From Sacculina carcini (taxonomy: Eukaryota; Arthropoda; Thecostraca; Sacculinidae), in the NCBI GenBank assembly GCA_916048095.2, contig OU696572.1, positions 6,343,362 through 6,407,361 on the forward strand: DNA of 64,000 nt, given 5' to 3'. Made by a program: the position numbers and the translations under genes. The notes beneath the pieces are model-generated. The model was given only the letters and a program-made list of their open reading frames with translations, had not been told where the DNA came from and searched no databases. Shown piece after piece: positions 44,407 to 56,603 of this stretch; the first letter of the stretch is position 1, and every line of letters begins with the position of its first letter.

Positions 44407-44872
44407 TTATTTATTTTATGTATATATAAACGAAATTATCTGTCTGTCTGTGTACGTATGCTTGAATATGGGGTGACATAATTGCGCGGGTTCAATGGTA
44501 TAGATCAGGGGCTTCAAACGCAAACGATGCGATGGCTCATTTTTATGAAGTAATAATGTCCCGCGGGCAGCAACTATAGACAATAAAACATTCAATTTTA
44601 ACGTATAGAATGAATTAATATACAAAACTAATGGATTGTACTTCAAGATCCAGAACGGATCGTGTTCGAGTTCTGAATTATTGCGCACGTTGGGCGGGTT
44701 TTAATATGAGGCGAGCTGAGTGAAAATATTTTGTCAAAATAAAATTAAAAATAATGAAATTTAGACTTTTCAATTGATTAAGGTTTTTTATGAGTAGGCC
44801 TTATTCATTTTTTAGTTTGCAATATTTTTATGAATTGTTCCGCACAACGGGCGGGTTTTAATGCTAGTATAT
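43985..44872 (+). mobile_element. Helitron-like non-autonomous sequences
   Basis: Six copies of a gaattattccgcacgacggg-type motif at about 43983, 44095, 44161, 44345, 44677 and 44834. Two run cgggcgggytt...atgctag, which has a short CCGC/GCGG hairpin followed by CTAG, as at Helitron 3' ends. A tatataaacgaaattatctg-tctgtctgtg stretch at 44420-44455 resembles Helitron 5' regions. No Rep/helicase is present. (AT)n occurs at 44376-44402. Confidence 0.45.
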
Positions 44873-45010
44873 ACATATAATATATATACATACTAATATA
44901 CACTATAATGTACACTAATATGTAAACTATACTAATATATACTATTCTAATATATACTATACTAATATATACATATATACAACAATATACATACCTACAT
45001 ATGTGACAAT
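44870..45010. repeat. TATACTA-type simple repeat
   Basis: Runs of atacta/atatatac words, low complexity. Confidence 0.7.
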
Positions 45011-45016
45011 AACATA

Positions 45017-45910
45017 ATGTTGTCGTACTCATTAGCACTTCTAATTACCAAACCGACCAGAATAACAAGCGACACCTCAACACTGATTGAACACACGTGG
45101 TCAACATTATTTGGGAACAATTTGGAAAATTTCATCCTGAAAACCGACAAAACCGATCATTTCCCAACAATAAGTCAATTTGCTATACAAACTGCACTAA
45201 ACGTGACTTCTAGCGAGGAAAGTTGAAGGAAAACCAAGGAAGTATAAAAAAAACAATGGAAGACAATAAACGCGCTAATGGGTCGCACAAAACAATCCGA
45301 GTCAGCTCATATGCGGCACAAGCAAGAAGCAGCCGCGGAATTCAATGATTACTTTTGTCAACCCAAACTAATGTGGATGAGACGTCGATGAGTTTGAAGA
45401 AATACCTGAACGAACCCCATCATATTCCAGATACACGTCACCCACTGACGTTGCAGAAGTGTATTCTATTTTGAACACCATAGATAAAGAATTTTGCGGC
45501 CTTGATTAAATTTCAATAAATGTCCTAAAATTCACATCACAATTCCTATCATATCCCTTGACTTATATTATGAATACCTCATTGAGAACAGGTGTCTTTC
45601 CTAATCAACTAAAGATAGCAAAGTTGCTGCCAATATTCAAGTCGGGTTATAGAAGAGAGATTAAAAACTACAGACCGACATCTATACTCTCAGCATTCGC
45701 AAACGTTTTTGTGAAAGTTATTGCTAAAAGGCTAATAAAGTTTCTCGAGGGCAACTCACTGATAACTGTTCATCAACATGGTTTTCGAACACACTGTTCA
45801 ACAGAATCGGCCATATTGGAATACATCAGTAAGGTATATGCATTCTAGAAAGTAAATACTACGCACTGGGACCTTTTTTAGATCTAAGTAAAGCATTTGA
45901 TACCCTAGAC
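45017..45910 (+). pseudogene. Jockey/CR1-group LINE, 5' half
   Basis: 45017-45226 encodes the end of an AP-type endonuclease (TKPTRITSDTSTLIEHTW...KTDHFPTI, with the D-H pair). 45558-45848 encodes the RT start (NYRPTSILSAFANVF, HQHGFRTHCSTESAI) and reads on to DLSKAFDTLD at 45910, where a hAT element is inserted. Several stops lie between. Confidence 0.82.
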
Positions 45911-48625
45911 CAGGGGTCACCAAAAATTTTTCACAGTGGGCCGGATAACTGAAAGAATGACGAGCGCGGGCCGCATAATCATTCTGTTCAATACTTGCAA
46001 GCCAGAACGAAAGCTCTGGGAAAAAAGACGAAAAACTAAGTTTAGCATTCCATGTTAATAAGAAAACAAAGACAACCAACATTTTTTTTACTAAAAAGTT
46101 TTCAAAGAAGGCGACGTAAGCAAAAAGATAGTTACATTAGACCTAGTGTGCACATATCTCACAAACTAAACAGCAAACAAGTTTAATGAGATTTGTGAAA
46201 CTGACTTTTGGCTTTCAAGATATCATCAATGTTTGGTTTGGAATTGCTGCATCCAATCAAGAAAATTGCTTTCAAATGTTCATCAGTCAATCTCATTCGA
46301 TGTTGCTGACTTCACATACTTAATTTTTGGAAATTTTTGCTCACAGACATAAGCTGTTCCAAACACTGATGCCATACCAGCGGCAAATTTCTTCAATTTC
46401 GGAAACTCAGGATCAGGTAAGCAGCGGTAAAATTCGACAAGTTTTCCTTCTCTGTGCTTCTCTTTCAACAAGTCATTTGCTTGCAAATCAATGAGCTCCA
46501 ACTGTAGTGCAACTGGCACATCGTCAAGGTTACAATCAAACGGATTCTGGAACAGAAGAATGTCACTCTCAGTTCTGTCGAGATCTGAAAATTTCTCCAA
46601 AAATGCTTCTTCAAGTCACGAATAATCTTTTTTGGAAAATCGAGGTTGACATCTTCAGCGATTGAAGCGCAAAACTCTCTGAAACGGTGAAAATGAGTTG
46701 AAATGAGAAAACGTTTTTTCCTTCCAGTGGTGCTTAAAACAATGACAGCTTTCTCCTAAATCCTTTGATGATTCTGTAGAGATCACAGATGAGGTTATCC
46801 TTTCCCTGAAGTTTCAAGTTCAGTTCATTCATGTGGGATGTGATGTCGACCAAAAAAGACAACTTTGACAGCCAGATAAGATCTGACAACTGTGGATCGG
46901 CTCTATCTTTTTCAGTGAAAAAAACATCTATTTCGTTTCGGAGCTTGTAAAAACGAAACAGGACTTTACCACAGCTGAGCCATCTCACTACTGTGTAATA
47001 AGGCAAGTCACAGAAATCAGAATGAATTTCCTCAAGAAAAGCCTGGAACTGACGGTGATTTATTGCATGTCCCCGAATGAGGTTCACAGCAGAAACGACT
47101 GGCTTCAGTACACAAGAAATATCTAAGGCTTTCCCACAGAGTGCTTGCTGATGTATGATGCAGTGTATGAACAGAGCGCCTGGAATTTGAAGATCTTCCA
47201 TTTGAGTCCTGATCTGCCCCACCAGACCCTTCCTCCCTCCAGCCATGTTTTACCTCCATCAACTGCAACACCTCGAAGCTGATTCCACTGAAGGTTATAG
47301 TCTTGCAAAGTTTTCTGCATTTCATGAAAATGTCTTTTCCAGTTGTTGTTCCATGCATGCTGCAAACGGATGCCAACTCTTCTGTTATCTGAAAGTCCAA
47401 ATTGACACCACGAATGAACACGAGAAGTTGTGACGTACTCGAGATATCAGTGGACTCATCCATCGCCAGAGAATACCACAAGAAGTTCCTAGCTTTCTCA
47501 CGTATCTGTAGCTCTATGTTCTCTCAAAGTTCTTCTGTTCTCCGCACAAATGAACTTGTCGAAAGACTGATACTTCCAAACAAATCGGCTTTCTCGGGAC
47601 ACAAGTCATTTGCTGCTTCCATCATACACGCTTTGACGAAGTTGCCATCAGTAAACGGTTTTCCTCGGACTGCCATCTTATGCACTATTTTGTAACTTGT
47701 ACGAGTGACAGATTCATTTTCAGCAAACTTTCTCGTGAAGAGGTTTCTTTGAGTTTCTAAACCACGTTTCATGGACTCATATTTCTCTGAGCGTAACTTT
47801 CCAGAAAACTTTGAATATGTTGATAGATGTTTTGTGTCATAGTGACGCTTAATATTGTACTCTTTCGAAACGGCAACGCTTTCGCTACATATCACACAAC
47901 TAGCTTTCTGGTCCTTTGTTTCAACAAAGAAGTACTTTACTCCCCATTCTTCATTTAAAACGCGACACTCGGCGTCCACTTTTATTTTCTTAGAAGCCAT
48001 AATGAAGGGTGAAGAAAAGGGGATCTGAAAATGAAAAAGAAATTGAATTATAAACATAATTAATACCCTATTGAAACATAAGTAAAGCAGAAGATTCAGG
48101 GGTTCAATTGTGAACATTCATTGTAAAATTTTGCAAAAATTCATTGTGAACAATTTTCCATACTGTGCACTTGTCAAGCTACGGCTCACCAAAGGTACAT
48201 ATAAAGCTTATAGGTACATTTAGTAATAGAATATATCACATAATAAGGTGAGGTGAGTAGCACGAGGTAGCTATAGCTTTATAGCATTATTATACTATTT
48301 TTGTTACTTTATGACCTCTAATCACACTTGTATTTCACTTACCTATCACTGTCAAACAAAGAAATTCTTGTTACATACCTATCAAATGGATGACAGGCAA
48401 AAAAAGTATATATTACTGGAGCGTCGGACTTGTGTTGACAGCCGGGGTCATCTAGGGGTGGGAAAGATGCGTGTTTGTGTGTGTAGCCATGGAAACCATG
48501 GTGACGTCAGAGCGTAGGCGGAGCTACCACGAGCCGAGGAAGGACGTGAGTTCACCGTCGACGGGCCTGGTGAATTGACGTCGCGGGCCGGATTCGGCCC
48601 GCGGGCCGTAGTTTGGTGACCCCTG
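45911..48625 (-). mobile_element. hAT DNA transposon (Charlie/GTF2IRD2-like), 2,715 bp
   Basis: Terminal inverted repeats caggggtcaccaaa (45911) and tttggtgacccctg (to 48625), flanked by a perfect 8-bp duplication ccctagac (45903-45910 and 48626-48633). Inserted in a LINE RT whose reading resumes exactly after the duplication. Confidence 0.95.
46283..48000 (-). pseudogene. hAT transposase with BED-type zinc finger, frameshifted
   Basis: The start ATG at 48000 (MASKKIKV) begins a 158-aa piece with CVICSESVAVSKEYNIKRHYDTKH, a BED/C2H2-like finger. The next pieces contain MDESTDISSTSQLLVF (catalytic Asp region) at 47460, then HCIIHQQALC and TVVRWLSCGKVLFRF at 47175-46950, and the C-terminal dimerisation region at 46600-46283. 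At least three frame breaks (near 47500, 47240 and 46700) separate them. It resembles the transposase lineage that gave vertebrate GTF2IRD2 and ZBED5. The N-terminus is on the side of the 48625 end. Confidence 0.88.
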
Positions 48626-48633
48626 CCCTAGAC

Positions 48634-49700
48634 CATGGCATATTAATTCATAAATTAGCCAGCATGGGAATAAGAGGTCTTCCAAATGAATTGATAGAAT
48701 GTTACTTATCAGGTCGGACACAGGCTGTGTTTTTAATGGCAAGTATAGTCCGCTTAAATAAATCACAAATGGAGTGCCCGAGGGGTCGGTCCTGGGCCCC
48801 ATTCTATTTTTGGTGTATATCAATGACATTGTAAATTCAAGCAGTAATATTGAATTTGTTATATACGCTGATGATACGTCACTCCTTATTAAAGACACTA
48901 ACCTGGATTCACTATATGTCACATGTGTAAACGAACTGAACAAGATTATACATTGGACACATGTGAATAAACTTCGATTAAACATCAGCAAAACCAAATG
49001 CGTACTATTTAGGAGCAGGTCAAAAAATATATCTATGCCACCAATACAACTGGATGAAGAGACAATTGCAATAGCAGATCATTTGAAGTTTTTGGAGTCA
49101 ATGTGGATGAAAACTTAAACTGGATTAGTCACATCACGTCAACATGCGCCAAAATCTCGCAATTAACAGGCATACTCTACCGGATAAGACATAAACTCAC
49201 TACTGAAGCTATGCTTAGCATATATTACACAATGTGCTATCCTCACTTGCATTACTGTGTAGCATTATGGGGATCCACATGGCCTTCATTTAATAAACAA
49301 TTAAGTATTGCATAGCACAAAATATTTCGTTGCATATTTCATGTTAAAAAATTCGAGTCCATAGACAAATACTTAGCAGATAGAATCATATTGCAATTTC
49401 ATTTCATTCACAAATATTTCACCTTGTTATTGACCCATAAATACAAAAATAGTACACTTTTTACCTTAACTGAAAGCAACTACACAACAAGAAGTCATCG
49501 CTTAAACTTTGAATGTCCGTCTTTTAGAACAACTCTTTTTAAACACAGTATAATATGTTCCGCTCCAAATTCATTCAATGAACTATCCATCAATCTTAAG
49601 CTACTTCTGAACGTAGTCCACAATAATGTGTATAGAAATATAATAAAGAAACACCTGCTTGAGCAACAATATAACAAATGTGTCCGAATGTGAACACCGC
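48634..49700 (+). pseudogene. Jockey/CR1-group LINE, 3' half
   Basis: The RT continues after the hAT insertion: HGILIHKLASMGIRGL, EGSVLGPILFLVYINDI and IYADDTSLLI (catalytic xADD), then the tail to CVRM at 49690. Frames change near 48780 and 49100 and there is a stop near 49315. Together with 45017-45910 this is one LINE lacking most of its endonuclease. Confidence 0.85.
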
Positions 49701-51041
49701 TGAGCATGCGTATTTTGTTGCACGTTTCGTACTTATTTATATTGTCATGTTTCCACGTGTCTACTCACAATTGTCGATGATGCCATTCATAGTATACACT
49801 TTCATTGAGTGAACTAATTCAATTGTTATATTATCATATCAGAGTTAATTGAACTGTATTGATACAATTGCATGTAATGTTCAAATGTTTATGTCAATCT
49901 GTTCGTCCAGGAGCTGTTTAGCTCGACGAACTATCGCCGCAATATTTAGCTGCTTGTTTTGTTGTTTTCTTGTTAATGTTGACTTTGGCAATGCACTTAC
50001 TTCCTTACTTACGACACCAAAACAACAAAACCAGTTACCACCACTGTCAAACACCTACTCTTAGTCGTAAACATGTTTGTAAACATCTTAAAGTCGTAAA
50101 ATGCCTGTAATAACTTTTGTCTACTCGAATGTTCACTGAAGCCACATTTGAGTATGAAGGAAACTAAAAACACTCACATTAATTGATTCATTCGTTTATT
50201 CAAAATAAATTAACTAATACAAAAGTATACGTTTGAAACGATAACAATATGCATATAAGAGTCATGCTCTCTAATTGTTGAAATATTATTACGCGGGTTT
50301 GATCATGTTTAGTGCGTTCATGTTAACTTGTGTTAAATTTAGTTTCAACAAACTCAAGACCAGCATTGAATCCTTACTTGAAACTGGAACGTCTGGAACT
50401 TGGAGGATCGAAAATTAGCTAGCACGTGCTAGCTAGCATTATGGTGAATTATTTAAACTGTTTACGTTTTTTCAAATTATCAATCTCAGGTTTTCAATGA
50501 AACAGTCTGCAAATATTTTGCGATTTTATTGATCATTTTTTTAATAAGTTTTCAATAGATATTGTAGAATTGAATATATTGATAACTCACAATCCTAAGC
50601 TTCACATGTGTTTGCTATGAAATATATTGAACTCAAATGGGCAAACAAAATCAAAATAATAATTTTGGATTGAGATATAATATATATGACAATTATAATA
50701 ATATGCCAATTTTTTTCAGTTCAACTCCTACCCAACACATTATAACACCATGAAATCGCTACACAATGGATTCAGGCACACATGCCCAGAGTATATCTAC
50801 ACCATTCTCACAAAATATGCTCATTCAATCATTGACACATTTGATGGCCTTATTAATGTATTTATAATATTAATAATAGACAAATGAAATCGACTTTATA
50901 ATTTTCTATCTAAGAACAATGATGTAATATTTATCTTGAATAAATTTCATTCAAGTGTCTAAACATAAATAATTCAACCTTTTAAGCATAAATTGAATTG
51001 GACCGATTTAATATGATGCGAACTTTGTATTTGGATTTCAG
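49700..51041. other. 3' end of the host intron, no gene seen
   Basis: A+T-rich sequence without element similarity I can name. It ends with the acceptor at 51041. A gctagcacgtgctagc palindrome lies at about 50417-50435. Confidence 0.5.
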
Positions 51042-53005
51042 GCAATGAGGCTCTCAATGAGGCGCTCCTTACGGACACAATTTTAGATGAAGTTCTGGAT
51101 TCTGCAACTTCGACGGGTGAAGTGGATACGGATGTCTTTGAGTCGGTACGGTACACAGAAATAGACCGTACCAGCTCTGCGCAGGAATGTAGACCTGCAG
51201 AAAGCGATACGATCACCTCCAACCGCAATCTGCCTGATGTTGTTGCTGACGGAGTAACTCGCAGCCAATGCAGCAATACGACAACGAAGCAAACTCAACC
51301 GCTAACAGAAGCCAATGTAAAGCAACATAACATTGCAATTGATAATGAAAATGTTATCGATTCAACCTGTGAAAACGGTACTAAGTTCTCCACTGAAGGT
51401 GATACCGCTTGTGGGGGTATTATGAAAGGAGGTCTTTTGTGCGCCGGTGGTAATGGCTCGCTATCACATCGCCAGTCGGTCCATTTCAAAACTTGTGATG
51501 CGGTCCAAGGTGAAGTGAAAAGGATTGTAGCTTATGGTAATGTTCGCAGTGTTGTCGATGACATCAAATCCGAGTCAAGTAGATCCGTTGTGACGGATAG
51601 TGATATTGTCTCGAGTGTGTCGTCTCTAGACACTGTGATAGCTGCAACGGCGGTAAATGTCGACAATAGATGTTTTGCCGCTGATCCAACAACAAAAAAT
51701 ATCATACCCCAACATACTGGAGAGGTGACGAGTGCACTGAGTGATTGTGACGAGGTTTTTTGGCAGATGGAAAATCTCACACTTTATGCTGCGTCCGCGG
51801 CAAAATTCCTATGTCAAGACAACGTTGTTGATGATATGACGCATAAAGCAGCCGAACCTATTGGATCATCGAAGGCGCATGTTTCCATTCACACTGCATG
51901 GAACATTGTCGACCCTTCGCCTATGATTACAAATTCTATGGTGTCGCATTTAGACAAAACATCTATCCTGAAAACAGTGGATGTACCTTGTGATGTCCGT
52001 GAGTGGAAAATATTCGAGCAGTTTTGCCCCGAAGGCTGTTTGAATGATAAAGTATCCGCTAATGCAGTCACAACTGTCAGTAATGGGGTTCCTTTCAAAT
52101 GTCCTCCGGACATTCGCCAATCACCCACAGGTCGTGAAGCTAGTCCGTTAACATTTGATGATGCCCTGAACAAAATGTCTGCGCAATGTATGATCACTTC
52201 ATTAGATGCGAGACTAGGTGATGGGTGTGCTTCTCCGTTACCACCTCCGCATACATCATCAAATAATTTGTCACCAGCGCGTTTATTACCAGAAACTAAG
52301 CGCCAATTTCTCACTTCACTGGCGCAGACTAGTTCAACCTATTTGCATTCAAAGTGCAGTGAAGTACGTCAGACGGAGCATGAAATGGACCGTAGTGCAA
52401 GTGTTGCAGCCAGCAATCGCCACTCAGTGGCCTCATCTGCCGGTTCCAACAGCAGCGAATCATATTCCCTGGATGATATTGACGACGCTCTGCGCTGCGG
52501 AGGAAACGGCGCTATTATTGGTGACACTAACAACAGTAGCGGCTCATCGCCTATATGTGTACAAGCAAGGGAAAACAATTCTGCAAACTGTGCTAATCAG
52601 TCGAATTTGATTGAGTCGCCACCACATTCAACGCTGGCTCTGCGTTCGTTTTTGATCCCTCAAGAAGACGCAGAGCGAGACGAGTTGAGTAATTTTGCTG
52701 AATGCAGCTTGGAGAGAACTGAGCGACTCAAAGAACGATGGTACGGCAATTTGAATGTGGAACAATCACCGAAAACTAGTTTTAAGCCTGTAATTAATAC
52801 TACTGGTGTGAAAAATGGTACCGGACTCCTACGCCGATCTTCGGTTCGAGGTATTCGTCCGAGATTTAGTTCCACGCGAGAAATAATTCAGCAGTTGCAG
52901 CAGGCTCGACGTCAACCATGCCTTCCTCCGCTTTGCTCTCAAACATCGACGGCAGATAATATGCTGCGTCGAGGAAGCTCAGAGTTACAACTGCCTATTC
53001 CTTAA
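51042..53005 (+). CDS. Host gene, coding exon 2 (C-terminal 653 residues)
   Basis: Open from the acceptor at 51041/51042 in the frame delivered by exon 1; an internal ATG at 51122 is in frame but need not be a start. The protein is Ser/Thr/Asn-rich with little hydrophobic content and no transmembrane segment, so largely disordered. The last 110 residues are more ordered and basic: ERTERLKERWYGNL, GLLRRSSVRGIRPRF (with a possible basophilic kinase site RRSSV) and STREIIQQLQQARR. No family recognised. The TAA at 53003-53005 is followed by a further 75 in-frame open codons. Confidence 0.75.
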
Positions 53006-53380
53006 ACAGCTCTATCGCAAATGAACGGATCTCAAATGCATGTTCCTCGTTCTTTTTCAAATATCTGCTCGTCGCCCGTTTTTTTTCATTGCGAACCGAA
53101 TTGGCAACATCACCGACCTAAGAAATATGTTTCAACATCACTTAGATATCAGCATGTCTCTCATTTGTCGCCTGGTTATGAAGGTTACCATCAACAGCAT
53201 GTACGACAGTTAGGTAACGGATATGTGTAACCGGAATACACTCCCCTCGCCAGTTACCACCGCCACTTCCTCCGAGACTCAACCAGGTGGGCTTTATATT
53301 GTCTTCCCATCATCTGTACTTATTAAACCAGCCCAACCAGCAGTTGTATATCCTGTAGTGTTTGATGCCCATCATTTCTA
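53006..53380 (+). other. Region after the host stop, open in frame to 53230
   Basis: After TAA the same frame stays open to 53230 (FHCEPNWQHHRP, SPGYEGYHQQHVRQL), and a second frame is open to about 53382 with SETQPGGLYIVF. This may be 3' UTR, a readthrough extension, or a former C-terminus cut by a nonsense change. There is no clear polyadenylation signal before the LINE tail. Confidence 0.35.
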
Positions 53381-53384
53381 ACTA

Positions 53385-53775
53385 GACTAGAGAAAGTACA
53401 AAAACGAATTATCAGGTGTTCTCATTTCAAGCCAAAATACCACTCTACTTCTTCATTGTTCAGTTCCTCAAATGTACTCAAAATATCGTTTCTTATTCAA
53501 TACGTTGTCTCGTTGTTGATAATAAAAACTGTGCCTGCCGGTCGCACCAAGCATTACTTTAAAACTTTGCAAAACCAATACAATACGCGTGACACAAATT
53601 TGAATCTAATTACACCCCAATTCAGAAACAGTCTATTCAGAAACAGTATATTTTATTCAGGCATTCAAATATATAATAATCTACCAGCAAAAATTAAAAC
53701 CTTAGCACACACTGGCTCACTGAACTCTGTTAAAATAGAGCTAAAAACACTTTCGCCAGCAACAGCTTGAGCAGC
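53385..53775 (+). pseudogene. LINE 3' tail fragment
   Basis: Encodes LEKVQKRIIRCSHFKPKYH-type sequence and then TPQFRNSLFRNSIFYSGIQI YNNLP, the C-terminal signature (RN-x-SIFYxG-x-x-xYNxLP) of non-LTR elements. Frame break near 53455. 5'-truncated insertion. Confidence 0.75.
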
Positions 53776-54056
53776 ATCAATAGTGCCCGGTGGTTGTTGC
53801 GACTGGCAACCATCGCATTGATGAAGACGAATCCCTGATGTGTATGCACACATGTATGTATGTATGTATAAGTGTATAAGTGTTCGTGTATGTGTTGTGC
53901 GTGTATAATTGTTCATGTATCTATATTTTGATCCTAAATGTCCATCAGGAGCTTCGGCTTAATGGACATGCGCCACATATATTTCTTTATCTTTCTTTAT
54001 TGTGTACATGTTATGATGAATGGAAAATATATATATTTACTTTACTTTATTTACTT

Positions 54057-54115
<59 letters not shown>

Positions 54116-54331
54116 CTACGCTCGCACTCGACCGTCGCATCAGCACTCCCGCTACACAAACAATTCACTCATAAGGGTGTTACATTTTAATTTTAATGCG
54201 TGTGTAAATTATGATCAAAATTCGGTTGAAATGTTATGTTTGGATGTACAGAGGGATTTGATGGATTAGTGGGCACAATCGCTCCGGGTTTTCGTGCATG
54301 AGTGTATCGATTGCTAGATGATTTGCATATA
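53776..54331. repeat. Microsatellite-rich spacer
   Basis: tatg-type repeats at 53850-53870 and a long (CA)n at 54058-54113. No gene. Confidence 0.85.
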
Positions 54332-54696
54332 TAGTGGTACATTGGAATACGAGTTTAATTCGTTCCAAGATCGAGCTCGTAAATCAAATTACTCTTATTC
54401 TAAAACGAAATTTCCTATTGAAAATTATAGAGCTCCATATAATTCGTTCCTGGCTACAAAACGTATACACATATAAACGTATTGAAAAAACGTATATTTT
54501 CAATTACATAAGCAATACAACTGTATCTACATTAACTAACCTTAATGTTGATAAATTGAAGACTTCGTGGGCTTGATGTGGAGGTGGGGAGGAGTGAGGT
54601 TACTGTGGGGAGAGAGTCCTCTGAATCAGCCCTCACAAGTCTTTTGGGTAGTCCTACCAAGAATCTGTCTAACGATAATATACCTTTTACAATTTC

Positions 54697-54780
54697 ATTT
54701 GTCCCAACTGAAATCAAAGTTGTCCCAACTGAAATCAAAGTTGTCCCAACTGAAATCAAAATTGTCCCAGCTAGAACCAC
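54697..54780 (+). repeat. 21-bp minisatellite, four copies
   Basis: Unit gtcccaactgaaatcaaagtt repeated head to tail; the last copy diverges. Confidence 0.9.
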
Positions 54781-55032
54781 AATTTATGTTATTGATTTTA
54801 CATTTTATACCAAACTTAATTGTTATCAGTACATTTTATTGTATTTCACATGAAATTTTTTTACCTCCTTCTTCCCTGATGAAAGCTCTTCCATCACCTC
54901 TCTCTGCTGCTCCTTAACTTTCAAAACTGGCACACGCGGATGCTTTCCTCACATTTGCTCGTATTCTAATTTATCGCACATACTCTAGATCATTTTTTGC
55001 GATTTGAAATTATCGTATTGTAAATAACTCGT

Positions 55033-55467
55033 TGTGGTTGTAAAAAGAAAAAAACCACAAATTGGGAACGTATAATTCTAGACACAAGGGAAATAAATGT
55101 CACAACACCACACCAACTCAACTCTCCATCTCCTGCGCTCGCCACACCAAACACCACCAGCAGCACAACAACCCCGCGATATACTCACATTCGCACTGCC
55201 ACCCTTCTCCAACCAGACTTCCGGCTGCTTCAGTGCCGCCGCACCGAACTCCTCTCAGCATATTGTACAAACACACACGCAGTCGCACACACATACACAC
55301 ATACATACGCGCGCATACATACACACATGCTAATCAAACACTCCGCAGAACAGGTCAGCAAATACGCACATACATACACACATGTGGATAACTCACAATA
55401 TACGACAACGCACGACTCACACAAGCACACACACACACACATACACACACATGTTTATGCAATTACA
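55033..55467 (-). repeat. 3' LTR
   Basis: Direct repeat of 57228-57669 with small indels and CA-microsatellite length differences. Confidence 0.92.
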
Positions 55468-55613
55468 CTCCTCCCAGATGACATGACACATGTCATCTCA
55501 ATCACAACAATATCGTCGAGGTGGTCTTCTCATCCGTTCTGATCGTCTCAGCATCCGCTCACCGTCGTTTTCAACACCAGCATTGTCATGTTCGGCTCGG
55601 TCCACAGTAATAA

Positions 55614-56198
55614 TCATGCCTCCGTCGTCTGCGACGTCATGATCGGAAGTAGCACGTTGTTCTCTCCGACACCGACATGACGCGGGACTCCACCAAACTC
55701 AACGTTGCTTGATTTCGTCTTTTGCGGGTCGGCATCTCGAACTCGTGCTCTATACTTGAGGAGCAAGTCTGTCGGTGACGAAGCCGGTTGCCAGCCGATA
55801 AGTGGTGCAGCATTGTGTCTGTACACCGCCTCGTTGATACTCCAGTCCTTCCTGGCTGCAATAAACTTGACTGTGCGGTGATAATACTCATTGAATCCAT
55901 GCCCTGATGGCGTGTAAGCTTTAGCTTGCCGTTTGGTAGCAGGACGTCTGACTCTTCTGGCAAAATGCGACATTCGTTTCGGACCTTTTGTGTCACGTGG
56001 GACGTACTGGCCAGTTTGGTTGCGTTTTTTCCACGCTTGGGGGACCCTTGCCAAAAAATCTGCGCGATCACTTGCCGACCTTGCACAGTGTACATTTGAG
56101 CTCACAGCGGCAAAACACGATTCATGAGCGCGATCACCAAAAACCACATCAACTGGGGAAGTCACAGTTACTCCTCCCAGTGATGATATACCGTTCAT
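55614..56198 (-). pseudogene. LTR-element pol remnant: protease end, RNase H end, integrase scraps
   Basis: Fused pieces compared with the 60-kb relative: MNGISSLGGVTV (end of protease region), then SDRADFLARVPQAW (end of RNase H), then part of the integrase finger region, then YTPSGHGFNEYYHRTVKFIA (block with the catalytic Glu, here changed so Glu is followed by YYH) and the IN tail. At least two internal deletions removed RT and the integrase core. Confidence 0.8.
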
Positions 56199-56225
56199 TC
56201 CTAAGACTAGGTCGCAATTGATCGG

Positions 56226-56603
56226 TCAAAACTCTACCACCAGAACATCCACTCGTGCTGACCGACCATCGGGCAATTGAACAGATACTTGTCCAGTGCC
56301 TGAGCACACAACGCGCTGTCCATTTATTGCGCCGACGCTAGTTTTCTTTCTGATCCACCGGGAGCAGGCGGAAACATGCGCAATGCTAGTGGAGCACCCC
56401 GTGTCGATGACCACCGACCGGCGCGTTCCATCGACGTGAAGCTGCGCACAGGGAAGCTCCTTGCTTACTGACGAGAAGAGACCGACGCCGACGTCTCTCC
56501 TCCGTCCGAGTTTCCCGACGGCAATGCTTCGCGACAATTCCAAGAGACATGCCCTTCTTTTCCGCATCTGTAGCATACATCTTAGGGCTTTTGCTGGCGA
56601 CAC
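56226..56603 (-). pseudogene. LTR-element aspartic protease
   Basis: Contains VVIDTGCSTSIAHVS, the DTG active site, and a later VDVLVVEF strand. It lies in the -1 frame relative to gag and overlaps the gag end, where the slippery heptamer lies (56516-56510). Confidence 0.75.
56473..56516 (-). promoter_or_regulatory. -1 ribosomal frameshift signal
   Basis: Minus strand GGGAAAC at 56516-56510, placed as G GGA AAC in the gag frame. A 7-nt spacer is followed by a 10-bp stem (56502-56493 with 56482-56473, one G-U pair) and a 10-nt loop. The downstream protease frame is -1. The same arrangement occurs in the 60-kb element. Confidence 0.75.

Larger units (their letters stand above)
4308..51041 (+). 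other. 46.7-kb intron of the host gene, filled with mobile elements
   Basis: Donor cag|gtgagtgtg at 4307/4308 and acceptor tttggatttcag|gc at 51041/51042. The frame is kept across the junction (one base plus two bases forming Gly), and the spliced frame has no stop from 3158 to 53005. Nearly all other features in the window lie inside this intron. One third of it is a 13.26-kb segment present twice. Confidence 0.65.

Noticed and set aside
54056-54269. Open frame made of Thr-His repeats
   Set aside because: Translation of the (CA)n microsatellite.
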